A model generated the notes under the pieces. The model was not told where the DNA came from and did no database searches. It was given only the letters and a program-made list of their open reading frames with translations. Positions 43,691 through 52,667 of a DNA stretch of 64,000 nucleotides are shown piece by piece. The DNA lies in the NCBI RefSeq assembly GCF_014655955.1, contig NZ_BNBO01000040.1, positions 1-64,000 on the forward strand. Reading direction: 5' to 3'. The DNA is from Kitasatospora indigofera. Lineage in GTDB: Bacteria > Actinomycetota > Actinomycetes > Streptomycetales > Streptomycetaceae. How positions within the stretch are numbered: the stretch's first letter is position 1; every line of letters begins with the position of its first letter. The translations under genes and the position numbers were made by a program.

Positions 43691-43784
43691 CCAGCCGCAG
43701 GATGTGGCCTGGGCGGATAGTCCAGACGGCCGGTTACCGCGGTGGCCGGTGGCGCCGTCGAGCGGGCCGGGGCGTCGCCGGTGT

Positions 43785-46109
43785 TCATGAGCACTCCTGA
43801 AGGCCTCGGTGGGGGGAGCGCAGAGTGGTGGCGTGGGGCTGCCGCAGGGAGCGGACGAACCGCAGCCGCTGCTCCAGCAGCTTGCTGGCGGCGGCCAGCC
43901 GGGCGCGCTCCCCGGCTTCGAACGCGGCCTTCTCGGCGTCCGATCGGGTCTCGTACCCGTGGGTGCGGCGCAGCTCGGCCGCGCTCACCAGCTCGGCTTC
44001 CTCGTTGGCGGTTGCGGAGAGGGCCCAGTGCTCCAGTGCGCGCTGGTGTGCCTGGTCGCGGTAGGTCTCGGCGTTGACCCGGTCGGAGGCGGCGATCATG
44101 TAGCGATCCGCCCCGGGGTGCCGGGCTTCGATCAGCTGCCCGGTGATCTCGGCGTTTACCCGGTCGACCACGGCCCGCACGTCGTCCCAGCAGGTCGGGG
44201 TGGTCACCGCGAGGCGGAGGTTGACTGTCTCGACGATGGCCGCGCGGGTGCCCCGGCGGCTGGCGCAGCGCAGGCACAGCCCGGCCGACTGCGGCTCCTG
44301 GCAGTCCTCGCACGGCACGGCGAGGCGGGCCGCCTCGGCGGACGCCTCCCTGGCCTCGCGCTCGGGACCCTCGGTCACCTGGCGCAGGCGGTGCTGCGCC
44401 TCATCGCGTTCGGCGGCGGCCAGGGCCTCGGCCCGGCGCATCGCCAGATCGTGCAGGCGCCGCTCCTGGACTCCCGTGCCTTCGGCAGCCGCGTCCGGCA
44501 GCTCCTCGACCGGGTTGGCGCGTCGCTGCGACCTGCTGGTCGCACCTTCGACGAGGTATTGGCAAGGGACACACTTGCGACCCGTCACCACATCGACTGC
44601 GCTCTCGCATTCGATGCGCCCGCACTCGCTGGATCGGCGAAGCCCGATCCGGACCAGCCAACCGTAGGGGCTCTCCACCGAGGCCGCCGAGGCCAGACGG
44701 AACCTCAGTCGCCGAACGACCCGCCCGACATCACCCGCGACGTCCCGAACAGCTGCGCCGGCGGCCCGCGCGGCCTCGCGTTGCTCCCAGGTGGTCATCA
44801 GCGGTAGCAGGGCTGCCGCCTCAGCGAGCACCTGGTAGGCCACCCTCGACATGCTGAGCTGAGGCAGCGTGGCCCTGCTCGGCCGCCTCGCCGAAGGTGC
44901 GAAAGCCGGCATGCGGTGAGTCGGGCCGAGGTCGGGATTCCTCGCGTGCGTGCACGTTCCACCGGCAACGGTGGGTACCCCGATCTCGGCTTCGCCGGAA
45001 ACACCCAACGAGACATCAGCTGGGCCGGTGGTGCGGAGGTGACTGGCGTGAGATGCGTGAAGGGAATCAGTAGCGACGTTCTCTGCGAACTCGGCGCTGG
45101 GCGCCTCAGTCGGCCCTGCGACCTGCGACGCTGCCCCGGCGGCGCGTGTGCGCGGCCGTCCTGCAGCAACTGCGGTGTCGCGCTGAGACGAAGCAGAGCG
45201 CCGGCGGGCGCTCTGCAGCGACTCCCAATCCTCTGCGACTGCCGGCACGAGGATGCCGCCTTGCTGGCGCAGTCGGCTTCCGGTCTCCTTCCTGACCAGC
45301 TGGATCACCCCGGCGGCCTGGAGCCGCTGAAGGATCCCTGCCGCGCCCGCCGGCGTGCAGCCGTTGCCCAGGAGCCGTGCGAGCGTCGCGGCTGCCCGCC
45401 CGCGCCTGCCCACTCGGCCGGAGCACAGCCGCACCCTCCCGTCTGGCCGTGCCTCCAGGACGAGGAGGAGCAGCGCGAGCCTGTCGGTGGGTGCCCCGCG
45501 CCCCGTGCGGGGTGCGAGCAGCCCCATGGGGGTCCTGCTGCCGTCCCGGTGGTGCCAGCCGGGAGCGAAGAGCCCTTCCACCAGGCGTAGGAGTGTGGCG
45601 AGCGCAGGTTTGTCGAGCGCGAGCGGGTGCTGGCTGTCTCCTGCCCGCAGTGCCGCGATCTGCTCCGGGACCCCGACGAACAGTCCCTGCACGGTGCCTG
45701 AATGCCGGAACCGCTGACGTGTGACGAGCGTGGAAGCTGTCCGCTGCCGACTGAGGGACTGGTGGATGGCGGAAGCGGACACACCGAGCCAGCGACCGAG
45801 CTCAGGTGCGGCGGAGGTGGTCGCATAGGTCCGGGCCCGTTCGGCCTTGGCGAGGGTGACGATCCGCAGCAGATGGTCGGTGTCATTCAGATTTGCCGTG
45901 GCTGGCACGCGGAGCGTGGTGTGCACGGCTTCTCTCAGGCGAAGCCTCATCGGCTCGTCCAGCCGCAGCGGCTCCAGCCGCACGGCGGAAGCGAAGGCCT
46001 TGGGCTCTTCTCGTGCAGTACCGCGTGTTGACGAGGCGTCACCGCCTGTCGATTTGGTATTGGGCGCGTTCCCGCCTGCGTGACAAACGGGAATGAAGTC
46101 AGGCATCAT
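43785..46109 (-). CDS. Large Cys-rich DNA-binding-like hypothetical protein
   Basis: 774 aa. Residues 70-300 contain winged-helix-like stretches (GRWLGVSASAIHQSLSRQ; LARLLGNGCTPAGAAGILQR; LQAAGVIQLVRKETGSRLRQ). A middle zinc-binding-like cluster reads CGRIECES and VTGRKCVPC; a second reads CEDCQEPQSAGLCLRC near 610. Between them is a charged coiled coil (MRRAEALAAAERDEAQHRL). The long low-complexity part (310-400) is a linker. This resembles uncharacterised streptomycete plasmid or ICE proteins; replication or transcription control is possible but unproved. Two adjacent ATG codons (46109, 46106) could start it. Confidence 0.7.
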   Translation of the reverse strand: MMPDFIPVCHAGGNAPNTKSTGGDASSTRGTAREEPKAFASAVRLEPLRLDEPMRLRLREAVHTTLRVPATANLNDTDHLLRIVTLAKAERARTYATTSAAPELGRWLGVSASAIHQSLSRQRTASTLVTRQRFRHSGTVQGLFVGVPEQIAALRAGDSQHPLALDKPALATLLRLVEGLFAPGWHHRDGSRTPMGLLAPRTGRGAPTDRLALLLLVLEARPDGRVRLCSGRVGRRGRAAATLARLLGNGCTPAGAAGILQRLQAAGVIQLVRKETGSRLRQQGGILVPAVAEDWESLQSARRRSASSQRDTAVAAGRPRTRAAGAASQVAGPTEAPSAEFAENVATDSLHASHASHLRTTGPADVSLGVSGEAEIGVPTVAGGTCTHARNPDLGPTHRMPAFAPSARRPSRATLPQLSMSRVAYQVLAEAAALLPLMTTWEQREAARAAGAAVRDVAGDVGRVVRRLRFRLASAASVESPYGWLVRIGLRRSSECGRIECESAVDVVTGRKCVPCQYLVEGATSRSQRRANPVEELPDAAAEGTGVQERRLHDLAMRRAEALAAAERDEAQHRLRQVTEGPEREAREASAEAARLAVPCEDCQEPQSAGLCLRCASRRGTRAAIVETVNLRLAVTTPTCWDDVRAVVDRVNAEITGQLIEARHPGADRYMIAASDRVNAETYRDQAHQRALEHWALSATANEEAELVSAAELRRTHGYETRSDAEKAAFEAGERARLAAASKLLEQRLRFVRSLRQPHATTLRSPHRGLQECS

Positions 46110-46475
46110 CGAGGTGTCTCTGCTGGAGGTGGAGGCAGCACCAACCCCTGGGGCCTGCTATCGCTCCCAGGGCTGGCATCGCCTGTTGGACCCGCCCGCG
46201 ACCGGGCGGTAAACCGGGTGGCAGGTCCTCTGACGAGGACGGCCCCCCGGGTCGTCGCCGGAGATGACATGAGCGCGAACTCAGTCGTTCATCGGCGGTG
46301 ATGGGAAGGGCTTGCCGTCAGATCTGGTGCTGGTAACACCGGTGTCAGGCGGCAGCCCAGCGGCCCGTGCTCCTCCGGAGCGGGCCGCACGCCACGTCAT
46401 CTCATGATCGACCTCTCATCTCGTCTCAAGTCCTGGTGCGGGCGGTCCAGCCAACTTGTGCCGCAGCGCGGGAGT
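46110..46475. other. Intergenic stretch, about 365 bp
   Basis: No supported gene. A 73-codon plus-strand frame (46080-46301) overlaps the start of the large minus-strand gene and is Gly/Arg-rich, so it was set aside. The region would hold the promoter of the gene at 46109. Confidence 0.4.
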
Positions 46476-47173
46476 TCAATGCCCCCTGGACGCGCCACCG
46501 GCGACGGCGAGGGCCTGCCCCACGATGTGAGCGGGCTCCGCGAAATGAGGCACACGGCAGCTCGCGCGATCTCCTTCGGGAGGGCCAGCCGGCCCAGCTG
46601 TACCCGCGCGGCCAGCGCCTCCACCTTCTCGGCCTTCAGTGCGCCGACCATCGCCGGGTCCGTCAGACCAGGGGAGAGGACGTTCACCCTGACTCCGTGA
46701 GGCGCGAGCTCGCGCGCCCAGGGACCGGGCGAAGCCGCTCAGGCAGGCCTTCGAGGCGTAGTCGGACTGCCCAACCTGCCCGTGGATGGCTGAAGCGGAG
46801 GAGACGAAAAGGATCCAGCTCTTACGGCGTCGCAGCATCCTGCGTGCCGCCGCGTTGATGACCCGGTAGGGACCGGTCAGGTTCCTGTCCAGCACTGATG
46901 TGAAGGCGTCCTGGGTCATCGCAGCATCAGCTTGTCGCGGGTGATTCCGGCCGACAGCAGAACATCAACCGGGCCGTGCTGCTCCTCGATCCTGGTGAAC
47001 GCCGCGCTGACCTCGTCGGGTTGCGTGATGTCGCAGGGCACCGACGGGAAGCCGACGGGCGCGGACCTGGAGCGGCAGGTGATCACGACGCGAGCGCCGG
47101 CGGCTTGGTAGGCCTGGGCAATGGCGAGACCATTGCCCAGGCCGGCGTCGGTGACCAGAACTGGGCGGCTCAT
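46476..47173 (-). pseudogene. FabG-type short-chain dehydrogenase with several frameshifts
   Basis: The N-terminal frame from 47173 reads VLVTDAGLGNGLAIAQAYQ, where the Rossmann motif TGxxxGxG has Asp in place of its first Gly, and ends at LMLR (46916). A one-base slip moves it to MTQDAFTSVLDRNLTGPYRV and VSSASAIHGQVGQSDYASKA, which keeps the Ser-Tyr-Lys site. It then slips near 46700 to VNVLSPGLTDPAMV and LALPKEIARAA, and near 46550 back to FAEPAHIVGQALAVAGG, ending at 46476. Three shifts and a changed cofactor motif mean the gene is dead. It lies 26 bp downstream of the IclR gene on the same strand. Confidence 0.8.
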
Positions 47174-47199
47174 GACTCGTTCCCCCGAAGGACTTCTGT

Positions 47200-47997
47200 T
47201 CAGCAGGCTTGCAGCAGGATCGGCATGGTCTGCCGCTGGGCACGGGTGTGATCCAGGTGCCGGGACAGGGCCGCGGCGGTGTCCATCGTGGTGTCGGCGA
47301 GGCGCTCGGTGCGCCGCCGAAGGTAGGCGTCAGGGGCGAGGAGGCTGACAGAGCCGACGAGGACGGAGCCGCGCCACAGCGGCACGGAGAGCATCTCCCA
47401 GTTGGTGACTGGAGACGGGGTGCGTGCGTAACCCTGGATCTTGATGCGGCGCAGGATGGCGTTTCCTGCGTTCAGGTCGTCGAGGTTGGCGAGCATGACC
47501 AGGCCCGCGGCGTCCTGGTTCAGGGGCGCGCGGCGAAGGACAGACCCCGCGTCGGAAGTGGCCAGCGCGGCCGCGAAGTCCTGACGCTTGCCGTCCGCGA
47601 TGTCGACACAGATCCTGCTGGGGGCTCCCAGCAGGAGGTGGCTGTGCAGGGCGACGACCTGGTTCGTGCGGCGCTGAAGGTGGGCGAGCTCCTCCGAGAT
47701 CGCCGGGGAACTGGCGGGAAGCGCCGTCAGCGCATCCTGGCTGTGCCCGGTGACACTGGGATGCGCGATGGAGTAGGTGCCGTAGGTCGGCTGGACGAAG
47801 GTGTGCGTGCGCACCCCAGACTGAAGGATCCGGTGCGCGGTGGAGCGGGCGAGCCCGCTGTGGGCCATCACCTCGGCGAGCGTGTGCGAGCCGGGGCCGA
47901 GTTCGATCAGTGCCTGAAGCACCCGGTAGGCACGTTCCGCAGAACTGTTCTGTTCGTGATCATGGGCATGAAGCTCAGGCGGCGGCTTCAGCGTCAT
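47200..47997 (-). CDS. IclR-type transcriptional regulator
   Basis: 265 aa from ATG 47997; the frame is open upstream to 48285 but that part is Ser/Arg-rich and lacks a ribosome site. Residues 20-75 form the winged HTH: AERAYRVLQALIELGPGSHT, VMAHSGLARSTAHRILQSG. The C-terminal 160 residues are an effector domain with RRTNQVVALHSHLLLGAPSR and SVPLWRGSVLVGSVSLLAPD. It is divergent from the MmyB-type gene, with a 275-bp palindrome-rich gap. It precedes the FabG-type pseudogene and may once have controlled it. Confidence 0.8.
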   Translation of the reverse strand: MTLKPPPELHAHDHEQNSSAERAYRVLQALIELGPGSHTLAEVMAHSGLARSTAHRILQSGVRTHTFVQPTYGTYSIAHPSVTGHSQDALTALPASSPAISEELAHLQRRTNQVVALHSHLLLGAPSRICVDIADGKRQDFAAALATSDAGSVLRRAPLNQDAAGLVMLANLDDLNAGNAILRRIKIQGYARTPSPVTNWEMLSVPLWRGSVLVGSVSLLAPDAYLRRRTERLADTTMDTAAALSRHLDHTRAQRQTMPILLQAC

Positions 47998-48272
47998 CAG
48001 GCCCCCCAGGTCTGTGAGCGTGTGCGGTTGGTGAGACGAATGGCGAAAGGAGATGCGCAACCGTCCCATTGCCCCTAAAGATGTAGTCGAACTGGCCGTC
48101 GTTGGCCAGGAAGTGACCCTTCCGGAAGTTGCACTTTGGGAAGGCTTGCCTAAGTGCCCTCGTAGCCTGGCGGAGGGTGATGATGGAGTCATGAAGCGCG
48201 CCAGGTGGCCACTGCCGAGATGCCAGGGAACTGGTCGGCGACGGCTGTCGGCGCTTGAACGGGGGGAAGTAC
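47998..48272. promoter_or_regulatory. Divergent promoter region with three palindromes
   Basis: Between the IclR and MmyB-type genes lie CTGGCC-6-GGCCAG (48092-48109), the perfect CTTCCGGAAG (48119-48128), and GCACTT-15-AAGTGC (48131-48157). Three symmetric elements in 66 bp of a divergent promoter are good operator candidates for the two flanking regulators. Confidence 0.55.
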
Positions 48273-49124
48273 GTGACGGCCGCACGTCAGGGACTCAGCG
48301 GGACGCCGGGTTCGCCGGCGCAGAAGGAACAGTTCCAGGCGTTGCTGGTCAGGTGCCGACTCGCCGTCGAGGCAGGGCCGCCCGAGGTGGCCATCACGAC
48401 CCGTGGGCGGCGCAGTACCGGCCTCTCGCAGGAGCGCACAGCCTCCATGCTAGGACTGTCCGTCCGGTCCTACGGCGACTTCGAGCGTGGCCTGACCCAC
48501 AGGGAACCCGAGTTCCTGGACCGCGTCGCCTCTGTCCTGCACATGAGCGCCCACGAGCGGCACGTCATGTTCCTGCTGTCCAACGGGCAGGAACCTCCGC
48601 AGCCCTTCACCAACCAGCTCGACTCCATCCCGGCATACCAGCTGGCTCTCGACTCCAGCGTCTTGCCGGGCTACCTGTCGAACCGATGCTGGGACATCGA
48701 ACTGACCAACCAGGCGTTTCGGGACGTCTGGGCCGGCAGGGAACTGCCGACCAACGTGCTGCGGTACATCCTGATCAACAAGGAAGCACGTGAGCACGTA
48801 CTCCTCGACTGGGAGACAGGGTGGGCACTGCCCTTCCTCCGCCAGCAGCGTGCCGCGCTGAACACCTCACCCTGGGAAGCGGGCCTGGTCCAGCTCCAAC
48901 ACGAACTCCACGACGCGGCCCGCACCGACAAGCCGCTTCGAAAGCTGATGAAGCATTCAATGGACGACGAATACGTCCACCCCAACGGCGATACGCGGCT
49001 GATCCACCATCCCAAGTGGGGTCCGACCCGGATCACCCTCCTGATGACCCGGCCCCTCGACGCGGCCTCCGGCCACCGATTCGTTTGGCTGGTGCCGCCC
49101 AAGCCGGTGAGCCAGATGCCCTGA
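48273..49124 (+). CDS. XRE/MmyB-type transcriptional regulator
   Basis: 283 aa. GTG 48273 is chosen because GGGGGGA lies five bases upstream; TTG 48255 is the longer alternative. Residues 45-95 form an XRE helix-turn-helix (TGLSQERTASMLGLSVRSYG). Residues 110-280 match the MmyB-like ligand-binding domain, with YLSNRCWDIELTNQAFRDVW, VLLDWETGWALPFLRQQRA, and HHPKWGPTRITLLMTRP near the end. MmyB relatives were found with methylenomycin production, but most members have unknown ligands. It is divergent from the IclR gene. Confidence 0.85.
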   Translation: MTAARQGLSGTPGSPAQKEQFQALLVRCRLAVEAGPPEVAITTRGRRSTGLSQERTASMLGLSVRSYGDFERGLTHREPEFLDRVASVLHMSAHERHVMFLLSNGQEPPQPFTNQLDSIPAYQLALDSSVLPGYLSNRCWDIELTNQAFRDVWAGRELPTNVLRYILINKEAREHVLLDWETGWALPFLRQQRAALNTSPWEAGLVQLQHELHDAARTDKPLRKLMKHSMDDEYVHPNGDTRLIHHPKWGPTRITLLMTRPLDAASGHRFVWLVPPKPVSQMP

Positions 49125-49305
49125 CCCGCCTGGGCCAGACAGGCGTTTCCCCGGCGCCGAACCGCCCCTGCAGGCAACCGCCGACCCTCACCACACGTCA
49201 TCGCTTCATAAGCAAAAAAGCTGCGCCCCAGTGCTCTTGCAGCGCCCCGCACCGCCCGCCATCGCCATCGACGACGGACCATGACGAACGAGGAGAGAGC
49301 GTCCC

Positions 49306-50475
49306 GTGCCCCCATCACCGGCAGTACTGATCGTCGGCCCGAGCAGGGACCACGCAGCCGACCTGCGGAGCGTTGCCGAGACCCATCCGATCGCCTTCCA
49401 CGACCCCGAGTCGAACTGGGGCGCAACTGACATGACCGCACTGCCTGCGGGTGCCGAAGGCAGTGCAGGCGAACCGCCGGCGGGGCTGCTAGCACTCACG
49501 GCGGAGGCCTTGCCGCAGGCCGCCGAACTGGCCGGGGCCCTTGGCATCCGAGGCCCGTCCAAGGCATCGGCCGACGCGTCCGTCGACCGCTCCATCGCGC
49601 GGCTCCTGCTCTCGGAAGCGGGACTGCCCATCCCGAAGGGCACCCGCGTCGACACCCGCCAGGACGCGGCCGCCGCAGCGCTGTGGACCGGGTACCCCGT
49701 GGTCCTGCGCCCGCTCGCGAACCTCGGCCACTACGGTGAGATCCGTGCCGATAACGCCGAAGACCTCCAGGCCGCGTGGACCTTCGCACACACCGCGTCC
49801 CTGGCGGCACAGACCACCCCCGGGGCCGTTCTTCTGGAGCGCGCTCACGGCGGCGAGCGGCTCACCCTCCAGACCATCACCAGCGGTGGACGGACCCGGG
49901 TGGTTGCCGCGGTCCGGACGGCATTCACGAACTACCCCCTGTTCCAGCCCGCCTCCCACCTCGTGACCGCAGAGGAGGTTGACCCGGACCTCGCGCAGCT
50001 CGCGGCCCGCGCGATCCAGGCCATCGGCATCGACCACGGTGTGGGCCACGTACAGGTGGTGATGGCCGTACTCGGCCCGGTCATCACCGACGCAGCCGCC
50101 CACCTGCAGGGTGACAGTGTCCCCGAACTCGTGCGACTGGCGACCGGCGTGGACCTGCTCCTCGCTGCGATCCAGATCGCCACCGGCCAAGAGCCCGCCA
50201 CCACGCCCACTCGCAGCGCGAGCGCAGCCGTCGCTCTGATCCGAGCGGGGTCCGACGGTACTGTCACTGGTCAGGCCGTCGACCCCGGGCTCTTCGACGC
50301 ATCTTGGCTGGCCAGACTGACCTGGGAGACCCCCCTGGGCGGCTGGGTCCGGGCTCACCCGGCCTCGCTGCTGGCCCGATGCGTCGTCACCGGTCCCGAC
50401 CCGGACACCTGCCTGGCCAACCTCGCGCAGGCCTGCGGGTCCGTTCGGACGACCGTACAGCGGGAGCACCCGTAG
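49306..50475 (+). CDS. ATP-grasp-fold protein with altered active-site residues
   Basis: 389 aa from GTG 49306. The ATP-grasp order is visible: the preATP part ending in LPQAAELAGALGIRGPS, the LLLSEAGLPIPKGTRVDT segment, GYPVVLRPLANLGHYG (about 130-144), LERAHGGERLTLQT and AIQAIGIDHGVGHVQVVMAV. In active relatives the nucleotide lysine stands where LRP has Arg, and a metal-binding Glu-x-Asn follows the HxE strand; here it reads ITDAAAHLQGD. Ligase activity is therefore uncertain. It follows the MmyB-type regulator by about 180 bp and has GAGGAG upstream of its start. Confidence 0.72.
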   Translation: MPPSPAVLIVGPSRDHAADLRSVAETHPIAFHDPESNWGATDMTALPAGAEGSAGEPPAGLLALTAEALPQAAELAGALGIRGPSKASADASVDRSIARLLLSEAGLPIPKGTRVDTRQDAAAAALWTGYPVVLRPLANLGHYGEIRADNAEDLQAAWTFAHTASLAAQTTPGAVLLERAHGGERLTLQTITSGGRTRVVAAVRTAFTNYPLFQPASHLVTAEEVDPDLAQLAARAIQAIGIDHGVGHVQVVMAVLGPVITDAAAHLQGDSVPELVRLATGVDLLLAAIQIATGQEPATTPTRSASAAVALIRAGSDGTVTGQAVDPGLFDASWLARLTWETPLGGWVRAHPASLLARCVVTGPDPDTCLANLAQACGSVRTTVQREHP

Positions 50476-50764
50476 TCTCACAGGAGAGGGGTGCAGGCCT
50501 GGTAGGAGCAAGCACCCCTGTGGTCCAGATCATGCCCTGGTCGGCGAGCACACGGTTCGGCATGATGGGCTCCCTGTCCGGGCCCGTCGGCACCTCGAGC
50601 GACTCGCCGCGACGCCCCCGGGCCATCGTCAGCGGGTACACACGTCGGAGAGGTGATGCCGTCAGGACACATCGTGGCGGAGATGACCCAGTTCAACCAC
50701 GGCGCGCCCCTGACCTGCCTTGCCCGTGCACCACCCGCGGGCCGCAGCACCGGAGGCAATCCCC

Positions 50765-51274
50765 TCAGCGCCGCCGGCTCTGTGCATGACGCAACCGCTC
50801 CACGGCCAGTCGCTGCGCCTCGGCCAGGCTCCGTCGCGGCGCAGCGGCGGCCCGGGACGGGGACTGTTGCGGGGCGGGCGCCCGGACGATGCTCTGCCGT
50901 TCCAGTCTCGTCCCGGCCAGCTGGTACACCTCGCTCGCAGCCCTGGCGCCCACCGCTACCACCTGCAACAGCATTCGCGCGTCCGGGCCGGGCAGCGCAT
51001 CACGCAGCCGGTAGACGATCCGCCACTGAGGTGCCCGCCCTCCTACGACCCTGAACTCGTTCTGCGATAGGTCGAAGTAGAGCTTCCGCAGGTCCGACAG
51101 ATCCGGATGTCTTGCCATCGCCTCCAGCGCAGCCCCGCGGACCTCCCCGCGGGTGAGCTGACTGATCCTGATGAGTGCGATCCGCTGCAGCTGGGCGGTG
51201 GGTAGCGCCAGGATGTCGGCGCCAACCTGCGGGTGATGGTCCCCGCGATACAGGTCAGGCCCTTCCACCGGCAT
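50765..51274 (-). CDS. RelE/ParE-like toxin with C-terminal extension
   Basis: 169 aa from ATG 51274, with AAGGGA four to five bases upstream. The first 115 residues follow the RelE/ParE fold: a helical start, LRKLYFDLSQNEFRVVGGR, PQWRIVYRLRD, and MLLQVVAVGARAASEVYQLA. Toxins of this family are usually about 90 residues; here a 50-residue Arg/Ala-rich tail (RRSLAEAQRLAVERLRHA) is added. It overlaps the antitoxin gene by 20 bp, giving the normal antitoxin-toxin order. Confidence 0.75.
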   Translation of the reverse strand: MPVEGPDLYRGDHHPQVGADILALPTAQLQRIALIRISQLTRGEVRGAALEAMARHPDLSDLRKLYFDLSQNEFRVVGGRAPQWRIVYRLRDALPGPDARMLLQVVAVGARAASEVYQLAGTRLERQSIVRAPAPQQSPSRAAAAPRRSLAEAQRLAVERLRHAQSRRR

Positions 51275-51620
51275 CCGGTCCCTTCTCGATACCTCCCGCG
51301 CGTCCCAGGGCGCAATCCGCAGCACTGACGTCGTGCTCGGCATCCGCGACCAGCTGTTCCAGGACCGCATTGCTCAGCCCTTCGCCCGCTTCGGGCGCGG
51401 AGGCCATACGGTCCGCGACCATCGCGGCATCGGCTGCGCCTGCGGCCGCCAGCAGCGTCTGGAAGGCGCTGAAGGAGAGCAGAACTGCCTGCGGCGCGTC
51501 GTCCTCCCCGATCACGATCGCGGAGGACGGATCCTGCGTGAGCTGCTTGATCAGGTTCCGCAGGGTGCCGGCCGCTCTGCTCGGCGAGACCATCTCGGGA
51601 GGAGCCACGTTGCTGTCCAT
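51255..51620 (-). CDS. Phd/YefM-like antitoxin
   Basis: 121 aa from ATG 51620. The N-terminal 55 residues match the Phd/YefM fold: SRAAGTLRNLIKQLTQDPSS, then IVIGEDDAPQAVLLSF and SAFQTLLAAAG. The C-terminal part, variable in this family, wraps the toxin. Overlap with the downstream RelE-like gene by 20 bp indicates one operon, in which the antitoxin would repress transcription. Such pairs help keep mobile regions. Confidence 0.78.
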   Translation of the reverse strand: MDSNVAPPEMVSPSRAAGTLRNLIKQLTQDPSSAIVIGEDDAPQAVLLSFSAFQTLLAAAGAADAAMVADRMASAPEAGEGLSNAVLEQLVADAEHDVSAADCALGRAGGIEKGPDAGGRA

Positions 51621-51885
51621 GGCCCCACGGTAGCGAGCCGTCAGGTGGCCTTCTTAAGCGCCCAACTGCGAGCTCACGATCGCGGACGTGCTGGGACAGG
51701 ATCCTCCCTGCCGATCCCAGGCACGTGAGTGCACGTCCTCAGATCCCGCCGAGCGGAACCGTGCACGGCCGCCCCGGGGCGCATCCCGCTCCACGGGAAC
51801 TTCACCCATGTCCGAACGCGCGGTGACCGTGCCGTGCACTTTCCTGGGCACTCGAATCACAGGTCGTCGGCGGGGGAGGCAATCC

Positions 51886-52047
51886 ATGGGGCAGCTATCA
51901 ACTGCTCTGCTCGTCATTCTCTTTGTGATGGGCGCGCTCATGGTCGCTGCAGCTCTCGGTGAATCCCGAGCCCTGCTCAAGGAGCCGCGCAGGTCGCCGG
52001 GGCGGTGCCTTCCTGCGGGCCCCATCGTCGTGCCACAGGTGGTGTGA
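51886..52047 (+). CDS. Small single-pass membrane protein (53 aa)
   Basis: ATG 51886 follows GGGGGAGG six bases upstream. The product starts with a hydrophobic helix (TALLVILFVMGALMVAAALG) and ends in a short basic tail, consistent with one transmembrane segment and a cytoplasmic end. It is not recognised. One base separates its stop from the next start, so the two small genes are coupled. Confidence 0.6.
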   Translation: MGQLSTALLVILFVMGALMVAAALGESRALLKEPRRSPGRCLPAGPIVVPQVV

Positions 52048-52048
52048 C

Positions 52049-52366
52049 ATGGAGGGACACGTTGGCGCGCTTATAGCCGACCCCGGACCGGAACCCGCTT
52101 CGCCCGACGACACCGAGCCTGTCGAGCTGGCCCCCGAACACCTGCGCCTGCTGGAGCAGCTGGCCGCCAGCCGCGCCGCGCGCCAGGCCGGCCCACTGTC
52201 CGGTGCGGAGCGGCCGTCCAGCCCGCCCGTCCAAGCAGGCTCCGACGACCTCCTCCAGGAGAACGAGCGCCTGCGCGCTTACGTTGCGGTGCTGGAGTCG
52301 GCCGTGACCCTGCTTCTCGACTCAGCCCCGGTCACTGGTGACATGGAACCGCCCACGCCCGGCTGA
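52049..52366 (+). CDS. Small coiled-coil protein (105 aa)
   Basis: ATG 52049 begins one base after the preceding stop. The first 30 residues are acidic and Pro-rich. Two heptad-like segments follow (PEHLRLLEQLAASRAARQ; DDLLQENERLRAYVAVLES), giving a likely leucine-zipper dimer. No domain is recognised. The gene is followed by a strong hairpin, which closes this two-gene unit. Confidence 0.6.
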   Translation: MEGHVGALIADPGPEPASPDDTEPVELAPEHLRLLEQLAASRAARQAGPLSGAERPSSPPVQAGSDDLLQENERLRAYVAVLESAVTLLLDSAPVTGDMEPPTPG

Positions 52367-52413
52367 GCGGACCCCGCCGCCAGGAGCCGGTCGGATCAGG
52401 GTGCCTGTCCCGG

Positions 52414-52457
52414 CCTGCGGGAAGCACGAGCCGGACCCCGCCCGTGCTTCCCGCAGG
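52414..52457 (+). terminator. Hairpin terminator, 15-bp perfect stem
   Basis: CCTGCGGGAAGCACG and CGTGCTTCCCGCAGG pair perfectly around a 14-base loop, 48 bp after the stop at 52366. No T-run follows, as is common in actinomycetes. Confidence 0.7.
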
Positions 52458-52667
52458 GCGGGATCTGATCATCCACCACATGCATGTCAGGACCAGTCTC
52501 CTGCATGGTGAGCCGGACGCACTATGCCGCATCGAAGGGCCGCCCACACAGGCTCCCCGACGGACCAGGAACCTCACTGACCTGAAAGCCTCACAACTCC
52601 ATCCGTCAGCAGGCGGCAACCTCACGTCGGCTGGCAGCCCCCAGCAGCTGACCACCAAGGAGTAGCG

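Noticed and set aside
50653..51054. 133-codon plus-strand frame opposite the toxin
   Set aside because: It starts plausibly with GGAGAGG before ATG but soon becomes the mirror of the toxin gene.
52444..52665. 73-codon frame before the acidic protein gene
   Set aside because: It starts inside the terminator hairpin and has an unlikely composition.
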